Assembly: GCF_016785085.1 (NCBI RefSeq)
Contig: NZ_JAENHO010000006.1
Span: 372,001-436,000 of the forward strand
Direction of reading: 5' to 3'
Origin: Paractinoplanes lichenicola
GTDB lineage: Bacteria > Actinomycetota > Actinomycetes > Mycobacteriales > Micromonosporaceae
DNA: 64,000 nt
Shown piece by piece: positions 1-8,363 of the stretch. The notes under the pieces are model-generated. The model was not told the origin of the DNA, made no database searches, and was given only the letters and a program-made list of their open reading frames with translations. The first letter of the stretch is position 1, and each line of letters begins with the position of its first letter. A program made the position numbers and the translations under genes.

Positions 1-367
1 GCAGGCTGGGCAGGAGGGCGGTGGTCAGCAGCACGGCGGTCAGGACGTTCGAGTCGAAGTTGGCCCGCCACCGGGTGGCCACGGCGTCGAGAGTGGAACC
101 GTCGCCGGAGACGAACGCGCCGGCGTTGTTGACCAGGACGTCGACGGGGCGATCGCCGACCGCGGCGACCACGGCGGCGACCTGGGCGGGGTCGGAGACG
201 TCGGCGGTGACCGCTGACGCCTGCGGGCCGATCCAGGCGATCGCCTCCTCCAGCACCTCGGGACGGCGGCCGACGACGATCACGTCGTAGCCCTCGCCGG
301 CGAGCATTCCCGCCGTCGAGCGACCGATCCCGGTACCGCCCCCGCTGACCACCGCAAGCCTCGACAT
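1..367 (-). CDS. SDR family oxidoreductase, N-terminal part
   Basis: This is the first 122 codons of a short-chain dehydrogenase/reductase; the gene runs off the left edge. The glycine-rich nucleotide-binding motif GGGTGIG lies near residues 9-15 and is followed by a beta strand ending in GRR, which often goes with NADP(H) preference. The family NNAG motif follows further in. The catalytic Tyr and Lys would lie outside the window, so the substrate cannot be inferred. The ATG at 367 has no Shine-Dalgarno sequence but has TAGGGT 6 nt upstream, so the transcript is probably leaderless and separate from the upstream MFS gene, which ends 85 bp away. Confidence 0.9.
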   Translation of the reverse strand, partial: MSRLAVVSGGGTGIGRSTAGMLAGEGYDVIVVGRRPEVLEEAIAWIGPQASAVTADVSDPAQVAAVVAAVGDRPVDVLVNNAGAFVSGDGSTLDAVATRWRANFDSNVLTAVLLTTALLPSL

Positions 368-373
368 GCCTCA

Positions 374-379
374 ACCCTA
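374..379 (-). promoter_or_regulatory. Candidate -10 box TAGGGT, leaderless SDR start
   Basis: TAGGGT on the minus strand fits the actinobacterial TANNNT -10 pattern and lies 6 nt before the ATG at 367. That would place the transcription start on or next to the start codon. No clear -35 box is visible. Confidence 0.45.
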
Positions 380-414
380 TCGACGCGCGCGCCACCCCAC
401 GCCCCGGTCGAGCC

Positions 415-445
415 GGGGAGCGCCGACTGGCTGCCGGCGCTCCCC
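415..445 (-). terminator. GC-rich hairpin after the MFS gene
   Basis: GGGGAGCGCC (415-424) pairs perfectly with GGCGCTCCCC (436-445) around an 11-nt loop, 7 bp beyond the MFS stop codon. There is no T-run, so it resembles the stem-only terminators common in high-GC actinobacteria. It would separate the MFS transcript from the following SDR gene. Confidence 0.5.
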
Positions 446-452
446 GCGTTCG

Positions 453-1688
453 TCAGCCGGCCGGGACGGGTTTGAGCGTGGCGGACCTCAGCGGACGCCA
501 GGCGGCGGCCGCCACCAGGGCCATGGCGATCGCCGCGGCCCAATACGGCGCGACCAAGCCGTACGCGGTGGCCACCAGGCCGCCCGACAGCGAGCCCAGG
601 GCCGCGCCGCCCAGGTCCAGGAAGGAGTAGACGCTGGTGACCCGGCCGAACATCGCCGGCGGGACGTCGCGTTGGCGGAGGGTGGTGACGACTACGCCCC
701 AGACCGTCGTGTGGATGCCGAAGACGACGATCATCGCCGCGGCGGCCAGGGATTCCCGGGTCAGGGCCAGGGTGACGTGCAGGGCGACCTCGATCAGCAG
801 CCCCAGCCTGAGCAGCGGCGCGGCGTCGAAGCGGCGGATCAGGGCGGGGGCGGCCAGGGTGCCCAGGAAGCCGCCGGCCGCGAAGGAGATGAGGAGGGTT
901 CCGTAGCCGACCTCGTTCAGGCCCAGGCGCTGACCGGCGTAGAGAACGAAGATCGCGAAGGCGGCGCAGAAGACGACGTTGCCGACCGCCATCGTGACGG
1001 CCAGGGTGCGCAGCAGGCGGTGCCGCATCAGCCACCGCACCCCCTCGGCGATCTCCGCTCCAAGGCCCGGCCGCGCCGAGCATGTGGAAGTAGTAGGTGA
1101 AGGCGGCCCGACGGCACGGATCGCGGCGATCAGAGCGGCCGAGACCGCGAACGTCACGGCGTTGACGGCGAACGGCACCGCCGCGGCCACGACGAACAGC
1201 CAACCGCCCAACGGCTTGGCCGCGAACTGATTGAGCACGTTGAAATTGGCGTACATGAGGGAATTGGCTTGTGGCCGCAGCGGCTCGCTCACGATCGCCG
1301 GGACGAAGGCGGCCGCGGCCGTGTCGGCCAGGGTCTCACCGGTGCCGAGCAGGAAGAACACGGCCAGGATGAGCGGAACCGAGGCGATCCCCGAGGCCAC
1401 CGCGACGGCCAGGGTGGCCAGGGCCGCCGCGCGCATGATGTTGACCGCCACGACCAGCCGGCGCCGGTCCAGGCGGTCCGCCCACACCCCGCTGATCAGG
1501 GCGAACAGCAGCCAGGGAAGCTGCTGGGCGAAGACCGCCCCGGCCACCGCGGCCGGGTTCGAGGTGAGCGAGGCGACGAGCAGGGGGCCGGCGACCATGG
1601 TGATGCCGTCGCCCACGTTGGTGACGGCGGAAGCGGTCCAGAGTTTCCAGAAATCCGCACCCAGCGGTGCGGCGAAAAGGGCACGCAA
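453..1688 (-). CDS. MFS transporter (EntS/MFS_3-like)
   Basis: A 411-residue major facilitator superfamily protein with about 12 hydrophobic helices. The loop after helix 2 carries GVWADRLDRRRL, the family's cytoplasmic motif A (G-x-x-x-D-R-x-x-R-R). The N-terminal WTASAVTNVGDGI region resembles the MFS_3 group that includes macrolide and enterobactin exporters, so drug or metabolite efflux by proton antiport is the likely role. The substrate is unknown. It is transcribed divergently from the kinase gene at 1926, and a short perfect inverted repeat lies 60-75 bp upstream of its start. No siderophore genes are adjacent, so siderophore export is not supported. Confidence 0.88.
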   Translation of the reverse strand: MRALFAAPLGADFWKLWTASAVTNVGDGITMVAGPLLVASLTSNPAAVAGAVFAQQLPWLLFALISGVWADRLDRRRLVVAVNIMRAAALATLAVAVASGIASVPLILAVFFLLGTGETLADTAAAAFVPAIVSEPLRPQANSLMYANFNVLNQFAAKPLGGWLFVVAAAVPFAVNAVTFAVSAALIAAIRAVGPPSPTTSTCSARPGLGAEIAEGVRWLMRHRLLRTLAVTMAVGNVVFCAAFAIFVLYAGQRLGLNEVGYGTLLISFAAGGFLGTLAAPALIRRFDAAPLLRLGLLIEVALHVTLALTRESLAAAAMIVVFGIHTTVWGVVVTTLRQRDVPPAMFGRVTSVYSFLDLGGAALGSLSGGLVATAYGLVAPYWAAAIAMALVAAAAWRPLRSATLKPVPAG

Positions 1689-1747
1689 AAGAGCTCCTCG
1701 AGCAAAGGAAACAGTCGAAGGCGACTGCCCCGAGGCGAGGAGTGACG

Positions 1748-1763
1748 GCTAGGAAGCCCTAGC
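1748..1763. promoter_or_regulatory. Inverted repeat GCTAGG-N4-CCTAGC, candidate operator
   Basis: A perfect 6-4-6 inverted repeat in the 237-bp divergent region between the MFS gene (start 1688) and the kinase gene (start 1926). Its place upstream of the exporter suggests a repressor site. No regulator gene lies next to it, so this is a weak inference. Confidence 0.3.
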
Positions 1764-1925
1764 GCCCTCGCGTCGAGGCGAAGACCTTCACCGAGGTGCG
1801 TTGCATGCGAACTCCCTCCCGAGCGACGCCGGTCAGAGTATCGGCAATCCCGGCATCTGGGCACGAGCGTTACGGGTTTCCCCGGACGCCTTCGAGCGGC
1901 CCGTCCCTCGGGTCACAATCGGCAC

Positions 1926-3755
1926 ATGGGGCGGACGGAGCGAAAAGGGCAGATCGGGTCGCTCCGTATCGGCCGGTATCGGCTCGTCGAGAAGCTCGGC
2001 ACCGGCGGCATGTCCGAGGTGTGGCGCGCCCACGACGAGACCCTCGGCCGCCCGGTCGCCGTCAAGGTGCTCTCGCCGCGCCTGGCCGGCGATCAGATGT
2101 TCCGCGACCGCATGCGGCAGGAGGCGCTCGCCGCGGCCCGCCTGGCCCACCCCCACATCACGGGGATCTTCGACTTCGGCGAGTCACCTCTCGACGAGCG
2201 CTTTTCCCTCCCGTACGTGGTGATGGAGCTGAACGACGGCGAGTCGGTGGCCTCGCGGCTCGCGCGGCAGGGGCCGTTGCCCTGGCGGCAGGCGGTCACG
2301 GTCGCCGTCGAGGTCGCGTCCGCCCTGGCCACCGCCCACGCGCGGGGCGTCGTGCACCGCGACGTCACCCCGGCCAACGTGATGCTGACCGGCGGCGGCG
2401 CCAAGGTGGTCGACTTCGGTATCTCGGCGATCGTCGGCCAGTGCGACGCCGCCCCCGACGGCAGCCTGCTCGGCACCCCGGCCTATCTGGCGCCGGAGCG
2501 GCTCGGCGGCTCACAGGTCTCCACGACGGCCGACGTCTACGCGCTCGGGCTGCTGCTCTACCGCTCGCTCAGCGGTCGCCTGCCGTGGCCCGCCGAGACC
2601 ACGTCGGAGGCGCTCCGCGCGCACCTGTACGCCGACCCGGAGCCGCTGCCCTCGATCGCGGGCATGCCCGAGTCGGTCGCCGACCTGTGCCTGCGCTGCC
2701 TGACCAAGGACCCGGCCGACCGTCCCACTGCGGCCGACGTGGCCCGCGACCTGGCCGTGATCGTCGGCGTGCAACCGATCATCCCGCCGGTCACCGAGCG
2801 GGCGGCCGACGCGCCGGAGCCGGTGCGAGGCGCCGCCTATCCGCCCGCGGTCGTGCCGCGGCGGCGGCCCGGTCTGGGCCGGGTCCTGCTGGCCTATCTC
2901 GGCCTGCCAGGCGGGACGCCGGGTCCGCGACCAGCCACCCGGATGCTGCGGCTGCGGGCCGGACTCAAGATCGGGGCGGCGTTGCGGCTCGGCAAGGTGC
3001 GACCGCTGGGCGGCGGCCTGTTCGAGGGCGGCCGGATGGGCGGCGGCATGCTCACCGGGGACGCGCTGGGGTTCCTGCGCGGGCGGCATCGGGTGCAGAC
3101 CGCGCTCATGACGCTGGCCCTGGTGGCGACGGCCGGGATCAGCTGGGCGACGACCCGCGACACCCCGGACGTGCAGGAGGCGCAAGCGGCCGGCTCCGGG
3201 GTGGTGGCAGCCGGGCCGAGCGACGACGGCGGGTGCGCGGTGCGCTATCAGCTGCGGCGGGATTCGGGCCGGGATTACGAGGCCCAGTTGACCGTGGCTA
3301 CCACCGAGGAACTGGCGCAGAGCTCGTGGCGGGTGCAGTTTCTCTATCCGGGCAGTCAGCAGCTCACCGGGCCCTCGAAGGCGGTCACCCAGAAGGGTCG
3401 CAAGGTGACCGCGAAGGGTCACGGCAAGCTCAAGTCCTTCACGTTGCGTGGCGAATACCGCGACTACAACCCGTTGCCGCTGACGTTCGCCGTCGACGGC
3501 GTGAAATGCCGGGCCGAGGTGCTGGCCAACATGCCGGTGAGCCGCCACGAACGCAAGAACCCGGCGCTGCCCGGCACCGCCGAGATCAGCGAGCCCCGGC
3601 ACAACCGCCCGTCGCTCCAGCACGGCGCCGGGGCCGAGCGCGGTGCCCGCAAGAACGGCACACCCCAGAAGCGGGTCGGCTCGCCGACGAAGAGCCCCGG
3701 CCCGACCCCGACGACCAAGGCCACCGGCGAAACAGGCTTCTCCCTAGCGATGTGA
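1926..3755 (+). CDS. PknB-type Ser/Thr kinase with CBM2-like outer domain
   Basis: A 609-residue membrane kinase. The cytoplasmic Hanks-type domain covers about residues 16-280: glycine loop GTGGMSEV (25-32), catalytic Lys47, HRD 144-146 with Asn151, DFG 163-165 and APE 189-191. The catalytic loop reads HRDVTPAN rather than the usual HRD-[IVL]-KP-x-N, so the position normally held by Lys is Thr. One membrane helix (about 392-410) follows a basic linker. The outer part, roughly 436-530, is bracketed by Cys436 and Cys527 with aromatic residues between, the layout of a family 2 carbohydrate-binding module. I infer that it senses a cell-wall or external glycan. The Lys/Arg/Pro-rich tail is of unknown function. 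CACAAT lies 6 nt before the ATG, so the start may be leaderless. Confidence 0.9.
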   Translation: MGRTERKGQIGSLRIGRYRLVEKLGTGGMSEVWRAHDETLGRPVAVKVLSPRLAGDQMFRDRMRQEALAAARLAHPHITGIFDFGESPLDERFSLPYVVMELNDGESVASRLARQGPLPWRQAVTVAVEVASALATAHARGVVHRDVTPANVMLTGGGAKVVDFGISAIVGQCDAAPDGSLLGTPAYLAPERLGGSQVSTTADVYALGLLLYRSLSGRLPWPAETTSEALRAHLYADPEPLPSIAGMPESVADLCLRCLTKDPADRPTAADVARDLAVIVGVQPIIPPVTERAADAPEPVRGAAYPPAVVPRRRPGLGRVLLAYLGLPGGTPGPRPATRMLRLRAGLKIGAALRLGKVRPLGGGLFEGGRMGGGMLTGDALGFLRGRHRVQTALMTLALVATAGISWATTRDTPDVQEAQAAGSGVVAAGPSDDGGCAVRYQLRRDSGRDYEAQLTVATTEELAQSSWRVQFLYPGSQQLTGPSKAVTQKGRKVTAKGHGKLKSFTLRGEYRDYNPLPLTFAVDGVKCRAEVLANMPVSRHERKNPALPGTAEISEPRHNRPSLQHGAGAERGARKNGTPQKRVGSPTKSPGPTPTTKATGETGFSLAM

Positions 3756-3762
3756 CCGCCAC

Positions 3763-3906
3763 CGAGCCCGCCCCGACTTGGTAAGTGAGTACTCACTTCC
3801 AGGAGCGAGGGCAGGGCGGAAGACAGGGCAGGGCGCGGCGGGGCGCAGGTCGAGTCCGTCCCCACTTGGTAAGTGAGTACTCACTTTCAAGAACGAGGGC
3901 AGGGCG
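3763..3906. repeat. Two-copy 56-bp direct repeat, each with a 16-bp perfect palindrome
   Basis: Copies at 3763-3818 and 3851-3906 are 88 bp apart and differ at 6 of 56 positions. Each contains the perfect palindrome AAGTGAGTACTCACTT (3783-3798 and 3871-3886), which is unchanged between copies while the flanks vary. The palindrome looks like a TetR-family operator, but it sits between two converging genes where no promoter is expected. Its AT-rich stem without a T-tract makes a terminator role unlikely. Confidence 0.75.
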
Positions 3907-4139
3907 CGGCGGGGGCAGGGCGCGGCGGGAGGCACGGGCGCGGCGGGGGCACGGGCGCGGCGGGGGCACGGGCCGAGCGGCAAGGGCGGCAGGCGGATGG
4001 GGCGGGCAGGGGCTGCGGCACGGCAGAAACGAAGGCGGGCGGGCGCAGGCGGCGGCCAGGCCCCGGCCAGGCGGCGGGCGATAAAGGCGGGTGGAGCAGC
4101 GGCCAGGCGGCGAGCGGTAAAGGCGGGCGGAGCGGGCGG
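3907..4139. repeat. GC-rich degenerate repeats between converging genes
   Basis: A purine-rich stretch built from units such as GCGGCGGGGGCACGGG and GGCGGGCGAT/GGCGAGCGGT. The open frames through it are simple-sequence artefacts with no domain or ribosome-binding site. I see no gene here. Confidence 0.6.
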
Positions 4140-5639
4140 CTAGCCGGCCAGTAGTTGGTCGACCGGGGCGTAGTCGTCGGTCAGGATGCGGGCGTTGTCG
4201 ATGAAGGCGCCCAGCTCCGCGCCGGTCAGTAGGACGGCTGGATCTTCGACCTGGGAGACTCGGCGCGCGACCTCGGAAGACGGTAGAGGGCTGGCCGACG
4301 CCATGATGACGAAGTTGGCGCCCACCTCGCCGTCCAGGGCCTCGCGGCTGCTGATCACCGCGACGTGCGGGAAGGCCGCCGCCACCGTGGCCAGTTCGGC
4401 GCGGATGAAGCGGTCGGGCGGGTAGTCGATCACGTTCTGCACGTAGATCCCGCCGGGGCGCAGCACGCGGGCGATCTCCTGCGCCATCTCGCGCGTGGCC
4501 AGGTGCCACGGCACGGTCAGGTGCCCGAAGGCGTCGCCGACCACGAAGTCGTACGACCCGGACGGCTGGTCGGCCACGCCCACGCGCGCGTCCCCCACCC
4601 GTACGCGAAGGTCTGGTCCGGTTTTGAGCCCGAGTTTCGACCGGTCGAGCTCGACCAGCCCGCCGTCGAGCTCGATCACCAGCTGGTCGCTGCCGGGCCG
4701 GGTCGCCCGCACGTAATCGGGCATCGTGAAGCCGCCCCCGCCGAGGTGGAGCGCGTCGACCGGACCGGCCGGCAGCACGTCGGCCACCGCCCCGATCCAC
4801 TGGATGTACGCGAATTCGAGGTTGCGCGGGTTGTCGAGGTCGACGTACGAGTGGCGCGCCGAGTTGAGGATCAGCTCGCGGCCACGGGGCTCGGCCGGAT
4901 CCGCCTGCACCCGGGCGCAGTGATAGGCCGTCTCGACGTCGCACGGGTTCGGCGACGCCACCCCGAGCCCCGCCCCGACCAGCCCCACCGACACCAGCAC
5001 GGCCCGGGTGCGGGGCTTGCCGGGCAGGGCCGCCCCGCCGCGCCCGCGCAGCCACCAGGCCAGCCCGGCGCCGGCCAGCGCGAGCAGCACCGCCAGCGAG
5101 ATGATGATCCAGCTCGACGGCACCGCGGCCACGAAGATGAACCCGGTCGCCAGCGTGGCCGTGATCGCCCCCAGCGTGCCCATGCTGGACAGCCGCCCGA
5201 CCACCGAGCCCGTCCGGTTGAGATCGCTGAGCTGCAGCTTCACCACCAACGGGGTGACCGCCGAGAGGATGAAGGCGGGCAGGAGGACGGCCAGGGCGGC
5301 GAGCAGCAGCACGGCCGGCGCGGCCCCGCCCCGCAGGATCTCGCCGCCGAAGCGGACCAGGGGCAGGGTGACGGCCGTGAAGATCGCGCCGAGCAGCAGC
5401 GCCGGCACGAGCAGCGAGCGCGGGTCGTAGCGGTCGGCGAGCCGCCCGCCCAGCCACGTCCCGTACGCGATGGCGGCCAGCGCGATGCCGATGACCGAGC
5501 TGCTCACCTGCAGCGTCACGCCGACGTAGGGCCCGACGAGCCGGAGCGCGACGATCTCGAGGACGAGCACGGCCCCGCTCGTGCCGAAAACCAGGGCGGT
5601 GGCCAGACCGGACGGAAGCGCACGGGGCGGGGTTTCCAT
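4140..5639 (-). CDS. Membrane-anchored spermidine-synthase-like protein
   Basis: A 499-residue protein with an N-terminal half of about seven hydrophobic helices and a C-terminal half with the Rossmann fold of polyamine aminopropyltransferases. Visible are the nucleotide-binding loop LGGGGFTM, the acidic ELD at the end of the next strand, and DFVVGDAFG. Fused MFS/spermidine-synthase proteins of this kind are common in actinobacteria, and most have no proven substrate. An alternative GTG start at 5663 adds 8 residues. I prefer the ATG at 5639 because TAGCAT lies exactly 7 nt upstream, fitting a leaderless start. The gene converges with the kinase gene across the repeat region. Confidence 0.85.
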   Translation of the reverse strand: METPPRALPSGLATALVFGTSGAVLVLEIVALRLVGPYVGVTLQVSSSVIGIALAAIAYGTWLGGRLADRYDPRSLLVPALLLGAIFTAVTLPLVRFGGEILRGGAAPAVLLLAALAVLLPAFILSAVTPLVVKLQLSDLNRTGSVVGRLSSMGTLGAITATLATGFIFVAAVPSSWIIISLAVLLALAGAGLAWWLRGRGGAALPGKPRTRAVLVSVGLVGAGLGVASPNPCDVETAYHCARVQADPAEPRGRELILNSARHSYVDLDNPRNLEFAYIQWIGAVADVLPAGPVDALHLGGGGFTMPDYVRATRPGSDQLVIELDGGLVELDRSKLGLKTGPDLRVRVGDARVGVADQPSGSYDFVVGDAFGHLTVPWHLATREMAQEIARVLRPGGIYVQNVIDYPPDRFIRAELATVAAAFPHVAVISSREALDGEVGANFVIMASASPLPSSEVARRVSQVEDPAVLLTGAELGAFIDNARILTDDYAPVDQLLAG

Positions 5640-5646
5640 TCGCCGG

Positions 5647-5652
5647 ATGCTA
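5647..5652 (-). promoter_or_regulatory. Candidate -10 box TAGCAT
   Basis: TAGCAT on the minus strand lies 7 nt before the ATG at 5639, consistent with leaderless transcription. This decides between that ATG and the GTG at 5663. Confidence 0.45.
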
Positions 5653-5696
5653 GCCGCCGCCACCTGGAAGGAAGCTGACCGCCGGGAAAAGCCGCG

Positions 5697-6710
5697 CTAA
5701 AGCATGGAGACGTGCACGTGGTTGGTGTGTTCGGCCGAGGCCCCGCCGCTGCCGCTGTAGCTCTTCCAGCCGTCGCCGGGCAGCCAGATCTGCCGGAACC
5801 AGATCACATACATCACGCCCAGCCGGTCGGCGTTCTTCACGAAATAGGCGGCGAGCCGATCCCCGTACGCCTTGTCGTCGCCGGTCGCGGGCGAGTTCTT
5901 GTATGTCGTGCGGTTGGACGACATGTCGCACGCCCGGCCCTTGGGATGCTCGCCGGAGTTGCGCTGACTCCAGCACACCGTGTAGCGCGTGAAGTCGTCG
6001 GCCCTCGCCTGCTGGTAGGCGTTCAGGGTGCGCGGCGTCAGGCAGCCCGTGCTGGTCGGGTCGTCGACAGTGCACTTCTCGTCGGGCCAGGAGCCGTCCG
6101 AGTTGCGCGGGGCCGGTTTGGCCAGCGGCGAGTTGACCCCGACGAAGCCGCCGGCGACCTGCCCGCCGCCCACACTGGCCAGCGCGCGCTCGGCCTCTTT
6201 CTTCTTCTTGCCCAGCGCGGCGACCTGCTTGGTCTGCTCGGTGACCTCTTTGTCGATCGCCGCCTTGGCCGCCTTGGCCTTGTCGAGCGACGCGCGATAT
6301 TGCGCCAGGACCTGCCCGTCGAGCTGGGCCATCATGTCGAGCTGCTGGATGCGCTCGAGGAAGACGTCGGGCGAGGTCGAGTCGAGCAGCATCGAGGCGG
6401 TGCTGGGCCGGCCGAGCCGGTAGGACCGGGCCGCGATCTCGTTGACCTGGCTCTCCATGGCTTTGGCCCCGGCCGTCGCCTGCGCGACCGTCTTCTGCAG
6501 GGCCACGGCCCGCTTCTTCGACGCGTTGAGCTTCTGGATCGCCACCGCCTGGCCCTTGGCCGCGGATTCGAGCGCGCTGCGCAGCGTCTTGTCGTCGCCC
6601 TCGTCCGGATCGGCGTAGGCCGAACCCGACGTAGCCGTCAGCACGAGCGCGCATGCCGCCACGATCAGCACGAGCACAGCACTGAGCCGGCGCTGGAAAA
6701 CCGCCGCCAC
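5697..6710 (-). CDS. Secreted coiled-coil protein with ARB_07466-like C-terminal domain
   Basis: A 337-residue exported protein. Residues 1-33 form a signal peptide ending in AYA before Asp34. Residues about 40-185 are rich in Ala, Lys, Gln and Glu and form a long coiled coil of the type found in NlpC/P60 and FtsX-partner hydrolases. The C-terminal 120 residues carry HPKGRACD and AEHTNHVHVS, the metal-ligand-like motifs of the ARB_07466 domain of actinobacterial secreted proteins. This suggests a cell-wall amidase or peptidase, though I know of no proven activity. The GTG start is preceded by GGGGAGG. It lies 64 bp downstream of the SDR gene at 6775 and may be independently transcribed. Confidence 0.85.
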   Translation of the reverse strand: MAAVFQRRLSAVLVLIVAACALVLTATSGSAYADPDEGDDKTLRSALESAAKGQAVAIQKLNASKKRAVALQKTVAQATAGAKAMESQVNEIAARSYRLGRPSTASMLLDSTSPDVFLERIQQLDMMAQLDGQVLAQYRASLDKAKAAKAAIDKEVTEQTKQVAALGKKKKEAERALASVGGGQVAGGFVGVNSPLAKPAPRNSDGSWPDEKCTVDDPTSTGCLTPRTLNAYQQARADDFTRYTVCWSQRNSGEHPKGRACDMSSNRTTYKNSPATGDDKAYGDRLAAYFVKNADRLGVMYVIWFRQIWLPGDGWKSYSGSGGASAEHTNHVHVSML

Positions 6711-6774
6711 GGATACCTCCCCATCGTCAGCGCGGGCAGACTCTACCGTGATACGCAGGGAAGCGGCAGATCGA

Positions 6775-7548
6775 TCAACTGGCGGAGTAACCGCCGTCGA
6801 CGAAGAGTGTCTGGCCCGTCACGGCGACGACGGCAGCGCTGGACAGAAAGACCGCACACGCCCCGAAATCATCCGGTACGCCGTTTCTGCCGATCATGGC
6901 GCGGGCCGCGTGCTTCGCGACGACCGCCGGATCCGCGAAGACCGGTTCGGTCAGGGGCGTATGCACCACTCCGGGCGCGATCGCGTTGCAACAGACGCCC
7001 CGGGCCGACCACGCCTCGGCCTGCGACCTGGTCAAACCGACCAGACCCGCCTTGGACGCGCCGTAGGCCCCGCTGTTCCCGTACGCGCGGAAGGCCTGTT
7101 GCGACGCCACATTGATGATCCGGCCCCAGCCGCGCTCGGCCATCCGCGGCCCGAACGCCTGCCCGAGCAGGAACGGGGCTGTGAGATTGGCCGCCATGGT
7201 GACGTCCCAGTCGTCCTCGGTGAGCTCGTCGAGCGGCGGGCGGCGATTGACCGCGGCCGAGTTGACCAGAATGTCCGGAGCCCCGTACGACTGCAGGGTC
7301 TGTTCGATGAGGACGGTGACGGCCTTGCGCTCGGCCAGGTCGGCCTCGATCGCGTGGCCCTCGGCGCCGAACCCGCGCAGCTCGCCGATCACCTCGGCCA
7401 GGGGCCCGGGCCGCCGCGCCACCAGCAGCACCCGCGCGCCGGCCCGCCCCAGCGCGATCGCCATGGCCCGGCCGATGCCCGAGCTGCCGCCGGTGACCAT
7501 CGCCGTGCGGCCGGCCAGACCGAAAACGCTTTCCAGGTACGCCGACAT
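6775..7548 (-). CDS. SDR family oxidoreductase
   Basis: A 257-residue classical short-chain dehydrogenase with TGGSSGIG (19-26), NSAA in place of NNAG (96-99), catalytic Ser149 and Y162-x3-K166, and a VDGG motif near the C-terminus. It ends a leftward operon and starts 5 bp after the stop of the inositol-monophosphatase-type gene, so coupled translation is likely. The frame stays open further upstream, but the ATG at 7548 gives the normal family length and places the glycine motif correctly. The arginine near the end of the second strand suggests NADPH. The substrate is unknown; proximity to a sugar-phosphate phosphatase hints at sugar or polyol chemistry. Confidence 0.9.
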   Translation of the reverse strand: MSAYLESVFGLAGRTAMVTGGSSGIGRAMAIALGRAGARVLLVARRPGPLAEVIGELRGFGAEGHAIEADLAERKAVTVLIEQTLQSYGAPDILVNSAAVNRRPPLDELTEDDWDVTMAANLTAPFLLGQAFGPRMAERGWGRIINVASQQAFRAYGNSGAYGASKAGLVGLTRSQAEAWSARGVCCNAIAPGVVHTPLTEPVFADPAVVAKHAARAMIGRNGVPDDFGACAVFLSSAAVVAVTGQTLFVDGGYSAS

Positions 7549-7553
7549 GTGCC

Positions 7554-8363
7554 CTACAGGATCGAGGTGTCGGGAAAGAGCGTGTCGCGGACCGTACGCC
7601 AGATGTCGTCGTTCGCGGCGACCAGGAGGCCACGCTCGCTGTCGGTCGGGCGGTAGGACGAGCCGTCCAGATGCAGCACCGTGCCGCCCGCCTCCCGGAC
7701 GATCAGCGAGCCCGGCACGTGATCCCAGGGCAGGATCCGCCAGAACAGGGCGAACTGCTGCTCGTCGACCGCGACCGCGGGGTATTCGTAGCCCGCGCAG
7801 TGCTTGCCCCGGGTCACCTCGCCGAGCGCGGTCTGGTTGGCCGACGCCACCACCCGCAGGCGTTCCGGCAGGTAGTGAGTGGCCACGACGCCGCGCAGAC
7901 CGGCCGCTCCCGGGTCGTCGGTGCGAGTCTTGACCCGTACGCCGTCGCGGTAGGCGCCCGAGCCCGCCTCGGCCACCACGAGATGGTCGCCCACCACGTC
8001 GAGAATCCACGAGGCCGCGGGCTCGCCGTCGCGCAGCAGGGCCACCATCACCGCGAACGGGGTCTTGCCGGCCGCGAAGTTGTTGGTGCCGTCGACCGGG
8101 TCGACGATCCAGACCGCACCGCCGGCACCGACCCGGTCGAGCACGCGCGGATCGGCCGCCACCGATTCCTCGCCGACCACGATCGAGCCGGGCAGCAGGG
8201 CGGTGAGGCCGCGGGTGAGCGCCTGCTCGGATTCCTTGTCGGCGATGGTGACCAGGTCACCGGGCGCCTTCTGGACGATCTCGTCGGTGGACAGGTGACG
8301 GAAGCGCGGCAGCACGACGGTGGCCGCGACCTCCCGGATGAGCTCGCCGACCTGATCAAGCAC
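7554..8363 (-). CDS. Inositol monophosphatase family protein
   Basis: A 269-residue Mg-dependent phosphatase of the IMPase/FBPase superfamily. The metal-binding motifs are GEES (64-67), DPVDGTNN (88-95) and the late WDHVPGS motif with Asp214. Substrates of the family include inositol-1-phosphate, histidinol phosphate and fructose-1,6-bisphosphate; the sequence alone does not decide. In actinobacteria inositol is a precursor of mycothiol and phosphatidylinositol. The start is a GTG overlapping the last 8 bases of the response regulator gene, so it is read from the signalling operon. Confidence 0.92.
   Translation of the reverse strand: MLDQVGELIREVAATVVLPRFRHLSTDEIVQKAPGDLVTIADKESEQALTRGLTALLPGSIVVGEESVAADPRVLDRVGAGGAVWIVDPVDGTNNFAAGKTPFAVMVALLRDGEPAASWILDVVGDHLVVAEAGSGAYRDGVRVKTRTDDPGAAGLRGVVATHYLPERLRVVASANQTALGEVTRGKHCAGYEYPAVAVDEQQFALFWRILPWDHVPGSLIVREAGGTVLHLDGSSYRPTDSERGLLVAANDDIWRTVRDTLFPDTSIL

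Noticed and set aside
3783..3886. AAGTGAGTACTCACTT palindromes as transcription terminators
   Set aside because: The stem would be only 6 bp and AT-rich with a 4-nt loop, and no T-run follows.
3785..4154. Small plus-strand open frames beginning MSTHFQERGQG in both repeat copies
   Set aside because: They arise from the duplicated 56-bp element followed by simple GC-rich repeats; no ribosome-binding site or conserved domain is seen.
7549..8010. N-terminal extension of the SDR protein at 6775
   Set aside because: The extension overlaps the inositol-monophosphatase-type gene in another frame; the ATG at 7548 gives a complete classical SDR.
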